DNA of 58,407 bases from an uncultured Oscillospiraceae bacterium (GCA_910579595.1 CAJTVM010000006.1:1-58407); one strand, 5' to 3'. Counted from the first letter of the stretch, positions 8,361 through 17,342 are shown. The notes: generated from the sequence alone by a model not told the origin. A program made the numbers and translations.

Positions 8361-8816
8361 GTGAAATGTCCATACTGCGCCCAATTAGAAAGCAAAGTTG
8401 TTGACTCCCGCCCCGCCGACGAGGGCAGCAGCATCCGCCGCCGCCGGGAGTGCCTTGCCTGCCGCAAACGGTTCACCACCTATGAGATTGTGGAGAGCCT
8501 GCCCCTAATGGTTATCAAACGGGACGGCAACCGGCAGGCCTTTGACAAAAGCAAGCTGCTGGGCAGTATGCTTAAATCCTGCGAAAAACGCTCCGTACCC
8601 ATCTCCACCCTGGAACAGCTGGCCAACGAAATCGAGCAGTCCCTGCAAAACGAGATGGTGCGGGAGGTACCCAGCACCGAGATCGGCGAGCTGGTCATGG
8701 GCCGGCTGAAAAACGTGGACGAAGTGTCCTACGTCCGTTTCGCCTCCGTCTACCGCCAGTTCAAGGACATCAATACCTTCATGGCGGAGCTGACCCGTCT
8801 GCTGGAGGAAAAATGA
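8361..8816 (+). CDS. nrdR: Transcriptional repressor NrdR
   Basis: Represses ribonucleotide reductase genes by sensing ATP/dATP. The N-terminal zinc ribbon is intact (MKCPYC and CLACRKRF), followed by the ATP-cone domain starting LPLMVIKRDGNRQAFDKSKL. 151 aa is the family's normal length. The start is GTG with AAAGGA about 11 bases upstream. It stands alone here, with its own promoter and terminator; the target nrd genes are not in the window. Confidence 0.95.
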   Translation: MKCPYCAQLESKVVDSRPADEGSSIRRRRECLACRKRFTTYEIVESLPLMVIKRDGNRQAFDKSKLLGSMLKSCEKRSVPISTLEQLANEIEQSLQNEMVREVPSTEIGELVMGRLKNVDEVSYVRFASVYRQFKDINTFMAELTRLLEEK

Positions 8817-8820
8817 ACGA

Positions 8821-8855
8821 AGCCTCCCCCGATTTTTCGAGGGAGGCTCTTTTTA
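8821..8855. terminator. Bidirectional terminator between nrdR and tsaB
   Basis: A 12-bp stem with one mismatch (8821-8832 with 8837-8848), followed by a T-rich tract on the plus strand; the convergent tsaB stop lies just beyond. Confidence 0.75.
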
Positions 8856-8860
8856 TTGAT

Positions 8861-9571
8861 TCAGCTGCCGGTAACGGATTTGCGCTCCAATCGTTCCCGT
8901 TCCGCCTGGCTGAGGCGGTGGTAGCTGGGGGCCATTGCGGCGGCGGACACCAGCTCCCCTTCCCGCGCCAGCCGCAGCGCACACCGCACCACCCCCCAGG
9001 CGGTCTGGTAAAGCAGATGGGGGGGCATGAGAACACAGGACATCCCCTCCCCTTCCAGTGATTTCTGCACCAGAGCCGCGCCATCCCCTACCAGGATCTG
9101 GGGTTTCCCGGATGCCCGGATCTCCGCCCCCAACTCGTCCAACCCAATGGCTCGATCCTCCGTAAGGCGCTTCAATTCCCCGTTATCCGCCAGAAACCGG
9201 GCGCAGTACACCTGATTGCGCCGCGCGTCCATGGCGGCGCAGATCTCCCCGCCCATGTGGGCGCACTGCCACGCCATGGATTCCAGGGTGGAACAGGGCG
9301 CGCAGGGCTTGTCCCCCGGCCAGGCCAGCCCCTTAGCGGCGGCCACACCGATGCGCACCCCGGTAAAGGAACCCGGCCCCGCCGCCACCGCCACCACGTC
9401 TATCTCGTCCAGCGTCAGCCCGGTGTTTTTCAGCAGATCCGCCGCCATGGGCATCAGGGTGGCGGAATGGGTCAGCCCGCTGTTCTGGAAGGACTGGCCC
9501 AGAAGCTTTTCATCCTCAGCAATCGCTACGGAGGCAGTGATCGCGGAGCTTTCCAGTGCAATGATTTTCAC
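8861..9571 (-). CDS. tsaB: tRNA threonylcarbamoyladenosine synthesis protein TsaB
   Basis: Non-catalytic partner of TsaD in making t6A at position 37 of ANN-decoding tRNAs. It has the actin-like fold signature of the family: MKIIALESSAITASVAI at the start and VAVAAGPGSFTGVRIG near residue 60. Start is GTG, overlapping the tsaE stop as GTGA, with GAGGGGG upstream. 236 aa is typical. Co-expressed with tsaE, as in many Firmicutes. Confidence 0.93.
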   Translation of the reverse strand: MKIIALESSAITASVAIAEDEKLLGQSFQNSGLTHSATLMPMAADLLKNTGLTLDEIDVVAVAAGPGSFTGVRIGVAAAKGLAWPGDKPCAPCSTLESMAWQCAHMGGEICAAMDARRNQVYCARFLADNGELKRLTEDRAIGLDELGAEIRASGKPQILVGDGAALVQKSLEGEGMSCVLMPPHLLYQTAWGVVRCALRLAREGELVSAAAMAPSYHRLSQAERERLERKSVTGS

Positions 9572-9993
9572 AGCTCTACCCCCTCGATGGTGATGATCCG
9601 ATCATCATCCCCGTCCCCCCGGACGATGGACACCCGGACGGCGCCGGCCTCGATGGCTTCCTCCACGTTTTCGCTCCACTCCACGGCACACACGCCGCCC
9701 CGGGCCAAATAGTCCTCCCAGCCGATGTGGAACAACTCATCGGCGCTGTCCAGGCGGTACATATCAAAGTGGAACAGGGGCAGCCGCCCCCCCTCGTATT
9801 CGTTGACAATGGTAAAGGTGGGGCTTGTCACCCGCTCCCCCACCCCAAGGGCCCGGGCCAAGCCGGACACAAAGACGGTCTTCCCCGCCCCCAGATCACC
9901 AGCGAAGGCCACCACCGCGCCCCCGGTGAGGGCGTCCGCCAGCCGCGCCCCCAACTGTTCTGTCTCCTCCCGGCTGTGGGTCACATACTCCAC
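9568..9993 (-). CDS. tsaE: tRNA threonylcarbamoyladenosine synthesis ATPase TsaE
   Basis: ATPase that drives the TsaB-TsaD complex in t6A synthesis. The Walker A motif is GDLGAGKT (around residues 33-40), followed by TSPTFTIVNEY and FHFDMYRL, both characteristic. 141 aa is normal. Start is GTG with GGGAGG nine bases upstream. First gene of a two-gene unit with tsaB, transcribed away from the rodA-like gene from a shared palindromic region. Confidence 0.94.
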   Translation of the reverse strand: MEYVTHSREETEQLGARLADALTGGAVVAFAGDLGAGKTVFVSGLARALGVGERVTSPTFTIVNEYEGGRLPLFHFDMYRLDSADELFHIGWEDYLARGGVCAVEWSENVEEAIEAGAVRVSIVRGDGDDDRIITIEGVEL

Positions 9994-10042
9994 GGCCTCT
10001 CGCCTCCCGTAAAAATGAAGTATTTCAAAACTCTCGCAAAAC

Positions 10043-10075
10043 AGTATAGCATATTCTGCCGGAATGTGCTATACT
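10043..10075. promoter_or_regulatory. Palindromic divergent promoter region tsaE / rodA
   Basis: Arms 10043-10056 and 10062-10075 are inverted repeats of 14 bases with one mismatch. The outer end of each arm supplies a TATACT -10-like hexamer, one facing each way. Clear -35 boxes are not seen. Confidence 0.5.
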
Positions 10076-10108
10076 AACTTTCAGTTTTCGCCGGAAGGAG
10101 GGGCCGCC

Positions 10109-11296
10109 TTGCAGCGCACACTCAAAGAGTTTTACAAAAAAGGGGATGTGCTCTTGTTGGTGCTGTGCATCATTGCCAGCCTCATGGGGCTGGCGCTCAT
10201 CTACAGCGCCACCCGGTACGATACCGGCCTCCACGACTCCGCCAAAAAGCACATTCTGTTCCTGTGCATGGGCATCGTGGCATATGTCTGGATCACTTTC
10301 ATTGACATCGAGTACCTGATGGAGAAATGGTGGTGGGTATTCCTGGTGCTGGGGCTGTTCGTCATCGCCCTCATCAAGCCCTTCGGCCGGGTAGTCGGTG
10401 GTAACAAGAGCTGGGTGTTCCTCCCCGTCATCGGGAACTACTTTGGCTTCCAGCCCGGTGAAATTGCCAAGCTGTCCTTCATCGTAGTGCTGGCCTGGAT
10501 GATCAACAAGGAGCGGCCAAAAGGCCTTGGCCGCTTCCCCGCCCTGGTCAAGTACGTAATCCTCACCGGGGTGTTCGCTGGTTCCCTGGCGGTGCTGTCC
10601 GGCGACTGGGGCATGGTCATTGTCTACCTGTTCATCTTTGTAGCCATGGCCTGGGTGGCCGGGGTGAGCAAATGGTGGTTCATCGGCGTGGGTGTACCCA
10701 TGGTGGGGGGCATTGTGTTTTTATGGCGCTTCATCCTGCCCCGCAACGAAAAGCTCTGGAAAGATTACCGTATTATGCGCTTCCGGGTGGTGGTGGAGCA
10801 CTGGAAGGGCAACAACCTGGATCCCCTGGGCCAGGGCTGGCAGCAGAACCAGTCCCTGGCTGCCATCGGCTCAGGCCGCCTCACCGGGATGGGGTGGCTC
10901 AAGGGCGTCAAAACCCAATCCTACCGGGAGGACGCCTTGAACGCCCGGCACACCGACAACATCTTCGCCGTGTGCGGGGAGGAGTTCGGGCTGGTGGGCT
11001 GCTGCGTGGTGCTGCTCATCCTGCTGGCCATCATTCTGCGGTGCGTGTGGGTGTCCCGTCGGGCCAAGAGCCATATGTCCGCCTATATCGCCATGGGCAT
11101 CGCCGCCATGCTCATGATCCAGACCATCATCAACGTATCCATGACCCTGTATATTGGGCCCGTCATCGGCCTGACCCTGCCGTTTTTCAGCTACGGCGGA
11201 TCGTCCACCCTGACGCTGTTCATGGCCATGGGCGTGGTTTCGGGCATCAAAATGCGGCCGCTGCCAAGCTGGCTCAAGGATCGAAGTCAACTTTAA
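10109..11296 (+). CDS. rodA: RodA/FtsW/SpoVE-family peptidoglycan glycosyltransferase
   Basis: Polytopic SEDS protein that polymerises lipid II into glycan strands with a partner class B PBP. The signatures are NYFGFQPGEIAKLSF in the middle, HTDNIFAVCGEEFGLVG before the last third, and PFFSYGGSS near the C-terminus. The start is TTG at 10109 after GGAAGGAGGGG, giving 395 aa and MQRTLKEFYKK; an upstream in-frame start near 10064 lies inside the promoter palindrome. A second SEDS gene (ftsW) sits in the dcw cluster, so this one is more likely the elongation enzyme. No mreBCD is nearby, so the assignment to RodA rather than SpoVE is tentative. Confidence 0.85.
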   Translation: MQRTLKEFYKKGDVLLLVLCIIASLMGLALIYSATRYDTGLHDSAKKHILFLCMGIVAYVWITFIDIEYLMEKWWWVFLVLGLFVIALIKPFGRVVGGNKSWVFLPVIGNYFGFQPGEIAKLSFIVVLAWMINKERPKGLGRFPALVKYVILTGVFAGSLAVLSGDWGMVIVYLFIFVAMAWVAGVSKWWFIGVGVPMVGGIVFLWRFILPRNEKLWKDYRIMRFRVVVEHWKGNNLDPLGQGWQQNQSLAAIGSGRLTGMGWLKGVKTQSYREDALNARHTDNIFAVCGEEFGLVGCCVVLLILLAIILRCVWVSRRAKSHMSAYIAMGIAAMLMIQTIINVSMTLYIGPVIGLTLPFFSYGGSSTLTLFMAMGVVSGIKMRPLPSWLKDRSQL

Positions 11297-11299
11297 ACC

Positions 11300-11340
11300 A
11301 TGCGGGCGTCCCTTTGCTTGGGAGGCCCGCATATTTTTTA
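11300..11340 (+). terminator. Terminator after the rodA-like gene
   Basis: A 13-bp stem with one mismatch (11300-11312 with 11320-11332) followed by ATTTTTTA. Confidence 0.85.
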
Positions 11341-11388
11341 TCCATCTGCGAAAGCTATCCTTACATCTTAAAAAAGGAGGCTTTCCCC

Positions 11389-12345
11389 GTGAAATCCCGT
11401 ATCATAATCCTGTCACTGTGTCTGGCCGGGGCGCTGGCTCTGCCGGCCATGGCTCTGACCAGCTCCACTGCCGATGTGGAAAACAGCCCGCCCATCGCGG
11501 AAAATCTCACCTTAAAAACCTACAAGGGTGTGGCCATCACCAGCCGCTTTGCCGCCGTGGACCCCGAGGGCGATCTGGTCACCTTCCAGGTGGTAGACAG
11601 CCCCGCCCGGGGCCAGGTCACTCTGGACGAAAACGATCCCGCCGCTTTCTGGTACACCCCCTACGAGGGCAAAAAGGGCAAGGACAGCTTCACCTACGTG
11701 GCCATCGACGCCAAGGGCAACACCTCCGAGCCCGCCACCGTGAAAATTTCTATCCAGAAGCAGAAAACTACGGTGAGCTATTCCGATCTGGACGGAAGCC
11801 CCGCCCACTACGCCGCCCTGCGTCTTGCTGAGGCAGGCGTGTATACCGGGCGCAAAGTGGGCAACCTTTACTGCTTTGACCCCAACGCGGCCTTCACCCG
11901 GGAGGAATTCCTCACCATGGCGATGACGGCGGCGGACGTCTCCCCCATCAGCGATGTGTCCCTCACCGGATTCTATGACGATGAGGAAATCTCCTCCTGG
12001 GCCAAGGGCTACGTGTCGGCGGCGCTGATCCAGGGCGCGGTGCAGGGCAGCCCCAACGAGGTGGGCCAAGTGGTATTCAATGCCGGGGACACCGTCACCT
12101 GCGCCCAGGCGGCGGTAATCATTGACAGGCTGCTGGCCACAGGGGATGTGGCCTCCTCCGCCGCATTTTCCGTGGAAACCGCCCCCGCCTGGGCCTACCA
12201 ATCAGTGGTGAATATGGAGGCGGTGTCGGTGCTGCCCACCAGCGCCAACCTGTCCCAGCAGCTCACCCGGGCGGAGGCTGCGGAAATGCTGTCCGCCATG
12301 CTGGACGTGCTGGAGGCTCGATCCACCAGCGGGTGGTTCTGGTAA
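11389..12345 (+). CDS. Secreted protein with cadherin-like Ig domain and SLH repeats
   Basis: A 318-aa exported protein. GTG at 11389 follows AAAAAGGAGG. A signal peptide (basic MKSR, hydrophobic to ~22, AMA-L cleavage) is followed at ~30-125 by a cadherin-like tandem-repeat Ig domain (AVDPEGDLVTFQVVDSP and GKDSFTYVAIDAKGN). Residues ~130-310 hold S-layer-homology-type units (FTREEFLTMAM; LTRAEAAEMLSAML), which usually anchor proteins to secondary wall polymer. Probably a wall-bound surface protein; the ligand is unknown. The 3' end, including part of the stop codon, is the left boundary of an intergenic repeat unit. Confidence 0.85.
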   Translation: MKSRIIILSLCLAGALALPAMALTSSTADVENSPPIAENLTLKTYKGVAITSRFAAVDPEGDLVTFQVVDSPARGQVTLDENDPAAFWYTPYEGKKGKDSFTYVAIDAKGNTSEPATVKISIQKQKTTVSYSDLDGSPAHYAALRLAEAGVYTGRKVGNLYCFDPNAAFTREEFLTMAMTAADVSPISDVSLTGFYDDEEISSWAKGYVSAALIQGAVQGSPNEVGQVVFNAGDTVTCAQAAVIIDRLLATGDVASSAAFSVETAPAWAYQSVVNMEAVSVLPTSANLSQQLTRAEAAEMLSAMLDVLEARSTSGWFW

Positions 12346-12506
12346 GAAGCGCGGAGCCGTTGTGAGCAGCGGGCTAAGATCGGAGCGGCGCAAAAGTAGG
12401 GAGTCCCCAAAGGGGCCGGGTGGCTTTTGCAAAGCCGGAGATCTTAGATCCGCGTCGTGAACATGCGCAGCGTAACAGCAAAGAAGCGCGGAGCCGTTGT
12501 GAGCAG
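12344..12506. repeat. Intergenic repeat unit R1 with 26-bp flanking duplication
   Basis: AAGAAGCGCGGAGCC...GAGCAG (26 bp) occurs at 12344-12369, where it overlaps the SLH-gene stop, and again at 12481-12506, a period of 137. Between them are nested inverted repeats (CTAAGATC with GATCTTAG; GCAAAAG with CTTTTGC). The right part resembles the end of unit R6 at 48601 (TGAGCA..CGCGG). The stretch 12346-12647 holds this unit plus the promoter of the next gene. Confidence 0.65.
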
Positions 12507-12553
12507 TGCTCAGAAACAAAAAAGACACCCATTCGGGGCAGCTCCCGTAAAGA

Positions 12554-12605
12554 AGCCAACACCCGCTGTAAAGAAGTTGCTTTTCAGCGGGTGTTGGCTT
12601 ATAAT
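12554..12605 (+). promoter_or_regulatory. Promoter and hairpin before the AT-rich orphan gene
   Basis: TTGCTT (12577-12582), 17-bp spacer, TATAAT (12600-12605). The promoter overlaps a perfect 15-bp inverted repeat (12554-12568 with 12585-12599) that could act as a terminator for readthrough from the left or as an operator. Confidence 0.55.
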
Positions 12606-12647
12606 GAACTCATCGACAAGCTCAATTTGAAACAGGAGGTAGCAAAA

Positions 12648-13214
12648 ATGGATTATATTAAAATGCTGCGCGAGGACATTAACTTGTCAGATTTGCTGTG
12701 TGAGGTCTGCGATATAGAGGTTCTTCCGGAATTTAAGATACCGGAGGACGAACTTGGTCACTTGACTTATAATATCGCCGGGAAAACTTTTGCCAGGGCA
12801 GGCTCTGGGAGTGAGTATATTTTACTCGAAGATGGTTCCATAGGATTTTGGGGAAGTGAGGGCAAGTGCGGCAGAATTGCAGATAATTTGAAAGAGTTTT
12901 TTGAATTTATGGTAAATTGTCCCTATTGGTTGGATTACTTAGATGAAGAAGAGTATTGCAACAGGGAACGCCTTGGGGAATATGCGAGAGAAATTTTTGA
13001 AGAACACATAGAAAACGCCGAGGACATGGAATTTAATTTAGCAGAAGCACAACAGAAATTGGCGAACCGTTTAGGTGTCGAGAAGAAAACTGATGTTATA
13101 GATATACTAATGCGGTTCTACCAATGCACAAAACGTGAACCTCGCTTTATCTCAACATATAGGGAAAATGATAGCAGTATACACAGTGGAACAGGTTCAT
13201 TGTTTGAGCGCTAA
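12648..13214 (+). CDS. AT-rich hypothetical protein, possibly SUKH-like immunity protein
   Basis: A 188-aa acidic protein starting MDYIKMLREDI after CAGGAGGT. Base composition is far more AT-rich than its neighbours, suggesting transfer. The core YILLEDGSIGFWGSEGKCG followed by LKEFFEFMVNCPYW resembles the SMI1/KNR4 (SUKH) layout found in immunity proteins of polymorphic toxin systems (resemblance only). The C-terminal third is helical (AEAQQKLANRLGV, DILMRFYQCTKR). No toxin gene lies beside it, so it would be an orphan immunity gene. It has its own promoter and a terminator shared with ftsK. Confidence 0.55.
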   Translation: MDYIKMLREDINLSDLLCEVCDIEVLPEFKIPEDELGHLTYNIAGKTFARAGSGSEYILLEDGSIGFWGSEGKCGRIADNLKEFFEFMVNCPYWLDYLDEEEYCNRERLGEYAREIFEEHIENAEDMEFNLAEAQQKLANRLGVEKKTDVIDILMRFYQCTKREPRFISTYRENDSSIHSGTGSLFER

Positions 13215-13291
13215 ATGCAGTTACTTCCAGTTTATTGCTCTCCCCCACGGGCACTTTCCCCGAAAGTATCATAGTGGGTTATACAGTATAA

Positions 13292-13328
13292 AAGGACAAG
13301 ACAGACCGCCACGGCCTGTCTTGTCCTT
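13292..13328. terminator. Bidirectional terminator between orphan gene and ftsK
   Basis: A 13-bp stem (13292-13304 with 13316-13328). The convergent ftsK stop is at 13368. Confidence 0.8.
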
Positions 13329-13367
13329 AACTTCTTTATGCAGTCTCACCCCCGGGTGTCTTTTTTG

Positions 13368-16166
13368 TCATTCGCCTATATTGAAGGGCGGCGCATCCCG
13401 ATCCTGGAGCATCGCGTCCCCCTCAAAGGGCAGCTCGTCCGGCACGGCGGGCGTCATGTTTTGCCGGTACTGCATTTCCGCCCACTGCTCCTTGGTGATC
13501 AGCAGCTGCCGGGGTTTGGAGCCCTCAAAGGGGCCCACAACCCCTTTCTCCTCCATTTGATCCACCAAACGGGCGGCACGGCCGTAGCCCAGCTTCAAGC
13601 GGCGCTGGAGCATGGACACGGAAGCCTGTCCCACCTCCAGCACCACATCGATGGCGGCGGGCAGCAGCTCGTCGAAATCCTCCCCGCCTGCGCTGCCCGG
13701 ATCGGAACCACCCACGCCCTTGGCGGCCTTTTCCTTTTCCTCGGCATTCTTTTCGATCTCGTGCATCACCTGCTCATCGTACTGGGCGGATGCGCCTTCT
13801 TTGAGGAATTCCAGAACATTGGCAACCTCCTCATCCGAGATATAGCAGCCCTGGATACGCTGCTGCTCCTGTCCTACAGGCGCGAACAGCATATCGCCCG
13901 GACCGCCAAGCTTCTCCGCACCCATGGTATCCAGAATGATCCGCGACTCCATACCGGAAGCCACCCTCAACGAAATACGGCTGGGGATGTTGGCCTTCAT
14001 CAGGCCGGTGATCACATCGGCACGGGGACTCTGCGTGGCAATGATCAGGTGCATCCCGGAGGCACGCCCCTTCTGCGCCACCCGGATGATGGAATCCTCC
14101 ACATCTTTGGACGCTGTCATCATCAGATCGGCCAGCTCGTCGATGACAATCACGATCTGGGGCATTGTGCTCAAATCCTCCCGCCCCTTGGCAATGCTGT
14201 TATAGCCCGCCAAATCCCGGGCTCCCACCTCAGAGAATATCTGATAACGTTTTTCCATCTCACTTACCGACCACTGCAAAGCACCCGCCGCCTTCTTGGC
14301 GTCAGTAACCACCGGAATCAGCAGATGGGGAATGCCATTATAGATCTTGAATTCCACCACCTTAGGATCGATGATGATCAGCCGGACCTCCTCCGGTGTA
14401 GCCTTGTACAGCAGGGAGATAACCAGCGAGTTGGTACATACCGATTTGCCCGCACCGGTAGTTCCCGCGATCATCATATGGGGCAGCTTGGCGATATTGC
14501 CCACCACTGGCTGCCCGCTGATGTCCTTGCCCACAGCGAAGGATACCTTGGACTTACTCTCGGCGAAGGTCTTGGAGCCCAGCACATCCCGTATCAGCAC
14601 CGGGCTGACCAGGTTCTTGGGTTTGGGCACCTCAATCCCCACGGTGGAAATCTTATTGGGGATCGGGGACACCCGCACAGCCGAGGCCCCCAGGGATAAG
14701 GCGATATCGTTAGACAGGTTGGTAACCTTGCTCAGCTTCACCCCATGGCCCAGCTCCAACTCATACCGGACAATGGACGGCCCCTGAATCACATTGACAA
14801 TCCGGGCGCTGACGCCAAAGGACTCCAACGCGCTTTGCAGACGCTGCTGGTTGGCGTAAAGCTCACTTTCCGCTGCTCCCACATTCCCACCGTCCCGGTT
14901 CTCATTGAGCAGGGACACCGGCGGATAGCGGTAAGCCGGTGTATCCTTTTCCATACCCGCCTCAATCTCCCGGGCCATTTCCTCCTGAACCTGGGCCCGC
15001 TCCTCCTCCTTGGACAACTTCACCGGGGCAGGCTCCCGGATCACCGGGGGAGGGACCGGATCAGGATCAGGTTCCGGCTCAGGCTTTGAAACCGCCGGTT
15101 CAAACTCCGCCGGCGCCGGGGGCGGGGCAAAATCCTCCACATCCTCCTCAGACGGCACGGCAGGCTCGGGGCGGCGGATCTTGGGCGGTTCCTTGACGGG
15201 GTGCAGCTCCGGCACATCCTCGTACTCCGGCGCTTCTTCTTCCAGGATGCTCCCGTCATCCTGCTGTCCAGGGGGACGCACCCCCGCAACCTTGTCGAAG
15301 AAGGACTTTTTCCGCACCGTAGTCACCGGAACAGTAGGCTTTTTTGCCAGCACAGGGCCGTCATCCACCGGGATGTCGATGGCGGAGGGCCTCCGCCTGG
15401 GGGCGGGCTCAGGGGCACGTTTCGGGGCGGAAGGCTGTCTTTTCGGCCTCGGCTCCGGGTAGTCATAGTCATCAGGCTCATACTCCGGCCGGCACTCCCG
15501 CCGATCATGGAGATAATCCAAAATATCGCTGGGAGTCAGCCGCAGGGCACACAGCGCCGCCGCGGCCGTCAGCACCAGCAGGATCACAATCCCGCCGATT
15601 TTTGTGAAGGCAAAGCGGAACGCCATCGCAAGGATGCCACTGATCACGCCGCCGGAGGCGATGGCCGTGCCCGAAGTCCAAAGCTGTCCAGCCAGATCCA
15701 TCGACCACTTATAGGGCACCCGGCACAGGAGCAGGTGGAGCACCGCGCCCACCAGCACCGGCAGCAGCAGCGTCCCCGCCAGACGCAGGCGGACAGGCCT
15801 GCCCCGGTGGAAAGCCAGGATAAACGCCGCCAGCAGCAGCAGCGGGGGTGCAAAATAAAAGCCGTATCCGCACAATCCCTTGAGCAGATCGCAGAACAGG
15901 GCGATCACCGCTCCCTCGTCTGTCTTGAAGTAGCCGATAGCCCCGAACAGGGCCAGCAGAAAACAGAGCGCCCCGCCGATCTCCCGGCGGAAGGGCCGGT
16001 TCTGTGGCCCAGTGCGCCGGGACTGGGCGCGGCTACCGGATTTGGAACGGCTGCTGGACTGGGAGGCGCTCCGCTTCCCGCCGCTTCTGGATCCGCTGGA
16101 ACTTGACGTGCGGCTCTTGGAGCTGCCAGATCCGGAGGTAGTCGATTTCTTTTGTGTAGATGCCAT
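13368..16166 (-). CDS. ftsK: DNA translocase FtsK/SpoIIIE
   Basis: Hexameric ATPase that pumps DNA through the division or sporulation septum. A Ser/Arg/Lys-rich N-terminus (~60 residues) leads into about four membrane segments (~60-220), then a long Pro/Glu/Arg linker (to ~430). The motor domain has IAGTTGAGKSVCTNS (Walker A) and IVIVIDELADLMM (Walker B), and a C-terminal winged-helix gamma domain ends the protein (ASVSMLQRRLKLGYGRAARL). 932 aa is within range. CAGGAGG precedes the ATG. Monocistronic, with a terminator at the 3' end. FtsK and SpoIIIE functions cannot be separated by sequence alone. Confidence 0.95.
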   Translation of the reverse strand: MASTQKKSTTSGSGSSKSRTSSSSGSRSGGKRSASQSSSRSKSGSRAQSRRTGPQNRPFRREIGGALCFLLALFGAIGYFKTDEGAVIALFCDLLKGLCGYGFYFAPPLLLLAAFILAFHRGRPVRLRLAGTLLLPVLVGAVLHLLLCRVPYKWSMDLAGQLWTSGTAIASGGVISGILAMAFRFAFTKIGGIVILLVLTAAAALCALRLTPSDILDYLHDRRECRPEYEPDDYDYPEPRPKRQPSAPKRAPEPAPRRRPSAIDIPVDDGPVLAKKPTVPVTTVRKKSFFDKVAGVRPPGQQDDGSILEEEAPEYEDVPELHPVKEPPKIRRPEPAVPSEEDVEDFAPPPAPAEFEPAVSKPEPEPDPDPVPPPVIREPAPVKLSKEEERAQVQEEMAREIEAGMEKDTPAYRYPPVSLLNENRDGGNVGAAESELYANQQRLQSALESFGVSARIVNVIQGPSIVRYELELGHGVKLSKVTNLSNDIALSLGASAVRVSPIPNKISTVGIEVPKPKNLVSPVLIRDVLGSKTFAESKSKVSFAVGKDISGQPVVGNIAKLPHMMIAGTTGAGKSVCTNSLVISLLYKATPEEVRLIIIDPKVVEFKIYNGIPHLLIPVVTDAKKAAGALQWSVSEMEKRYQIFSEVGARDLAGYNSIAKGREDLSTMPQIVIVIDELADLMMTASKDVEDSIIRVAQKGRASGMHLIIATQSPRADVITGLMKANIPSRISLRVASGMESRIILDTMGAEKLGGPGDMLFAPVGQEQQRIQGCYISDEEVANVLEFLKEGASAQYDEQVMHEIEKNAEEKEKAAKGVGGSDPGSAGGEDFDELLPAAIDVVLEVGQASVSMLQRRLKLGYGRAARLVDQMEEKGVVGPFEGSKPRQLLITKEQWAEMQYRQNMTPAVPDELPFEGDAMLQDRDAPPFNIGE

Positions 16167-16186
16167 GCAAGGGCCTCCTGTCTCTT

Positions 16187-16212
16187 ATCCCACAGGTAAA
16201 GAGCTGTGGGAT
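16187..16212 (-). terminator. Weak hairpin between uppP and ftsK
   Basis: A 9-bp perfect stem (16187-16195 with 16204-16212) downstream of uppP without a clear T-tract; it may attenuate readthrough into ftsK. Confidence 0.35.
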
Positions 16213-16261
16213 ATCAGTTCAATCCTGACAATATTCGCTCAACGAATCTCAGAACCTATAT

Positions 16262-17104
16262 TTACACCGCGGGGGTGTAGACAAAACTGGCAACCAGGGC
16301 AATTACGCCCACGATCCAGCAGTAAAAGGCAAACCGGCCGAACTTGCCCTTGTCCGCCAGCAGCTTCACCAGCCGGATGGAGAAATAACCCACCACCCCG
16401 GCGATCACCATGCCGGTTAAATACATGGGAAGCCTTTCGGTTTCAAACGTTCCGGCCTTTGCCACCTTGATCACCTTCAGCAGCGTGGCCCCGAATACGG
16501 CAGGCAGCGACATGAGGAAGGAATACCGTACTGCGAAATTCCGCTCAAAGCCCAGCGCCATCCCAGCGGAAATGGTGGAGCCAGAACGGGACAGGCCGGG
16601 GATGGTGGCCGCGCCTTGGGCCAGGCCTACCAGCAGCACATCCTTCACCGTTGCGGTGCGAACCGTTTTCCTGCCGCCGCCGTAGCGGTCGGACAGGAAC
16701 AAAATGCAGCCGGTCACCAGCAGCATGACGGACACAAACACCGGGTTTGCCCCCAGTCCCTCCACCAGATCCTCAATGGGCAGTACCAAGAACAAGGGCA
16801 GTGTGCCCAGGATGATCAGCAGCACCAGCCGACGGCCCTCCGGCGGATTGCCGCGCCCCTCCTGCCGGGAAAACAGGGACGCCAAGCCCCGGAAAAACTC
16901 CACTACCATATCCACAACATCCCGCCAGTACACCACGCACACCGCGATCAGCGTGGCAAAGTGGAGCAGGATGTTGTAGAGTGCGTCCGGCTCTACCATA
17001 CCAAAGAAATGCTGCAGCAGGGACAGGTGCCCCGAGCTGGAGATGGGCAGGAACTCCGCTACCCCCTGCACCACGCCCAAAACCATTGCCATCCAAAATT
17101 CCAA
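16262..17104 (-). CDS. uppP: Undecaprenyl-diphosphatase (UppP/BacA)
   Basis: Membrane phosphatase that recycles undecaprenyl diphosphate to the carrier used for peptidoglycan synthesis; overproduction gives bacitracin resistance in other species. Both family motifs are present: GVVQGVAEFLPISSSGHL near the start and GLSRSGSTIS around residue 170, with about eight membrane helices. The start is read as TTG at 17104 because GAGGTG lies six bases upstream; GTG at 17113 would add three residues but lacks a ribosome site. ~280 aa is normal. Confidence 0.93.
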   Translation of the reverse strand: MEFWMAMVLGVVQGVAEFLPISSSGHLSLLQHFFGMVEPDALYNILLHFATLIAVCVVYWRDVVDMVVEFFRGLASLFSRQEGRGNPPEGRRLVLLIILGTLPLFLVLPIEDLVEGLGANPVFVSVMLLVTGCILFLSDRYGGGRKTVRTATVKDVLLVGLAQGAATIPGLSRSGSTISAGMALGFERNFAVRYSFLMSLPAVFGATLLKVIKVAKAGTFETERLPMYLTGMVIAGVVGYFSIRLVKLLADKGKFGRFAFYCWIVGVIALVASFVYTPAV

Positions 17105-17313
17105 CGTGTTCACCTCGTTATAGCGCCGCCGTTGGCGGACATAATACCGGCCTGCGGGAGCAGGCCAAAATCCATCAATTTAATATATTATCACATTCCG
17201 CCGGAAAATTCCAGTGGCAAACAAAAGATACTGCTTTTCTTTCCGGATATGAAAACCCGCCTGGAAAAGGATTTTCTTGTGCATTTTGATGTCCATAAAA
17301 TTCCCCGGCTTCC

Positions 17314-17342
17314 TTGCATTTTGTCCAGTCATTTGCTACACT
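17314..17342 (+). promoter_or_regulatory. Putative promoter of the hydratase-GNAT unit
   Basis: TTGCAT (17314-17319), 17-bp spacer, TACACT (17337-17342); the hydratase ATG follows 41 bases later. Confidence 0.55.

Noticed and set aside
10672..11388. Extension of the SLH protein far upstream of its signal peptide
   Set aside because: The upstream part is the wrong frame of the rodA-like gene; the GTG at 11389 has a ribosome site and is followed by a proper signal peptide.
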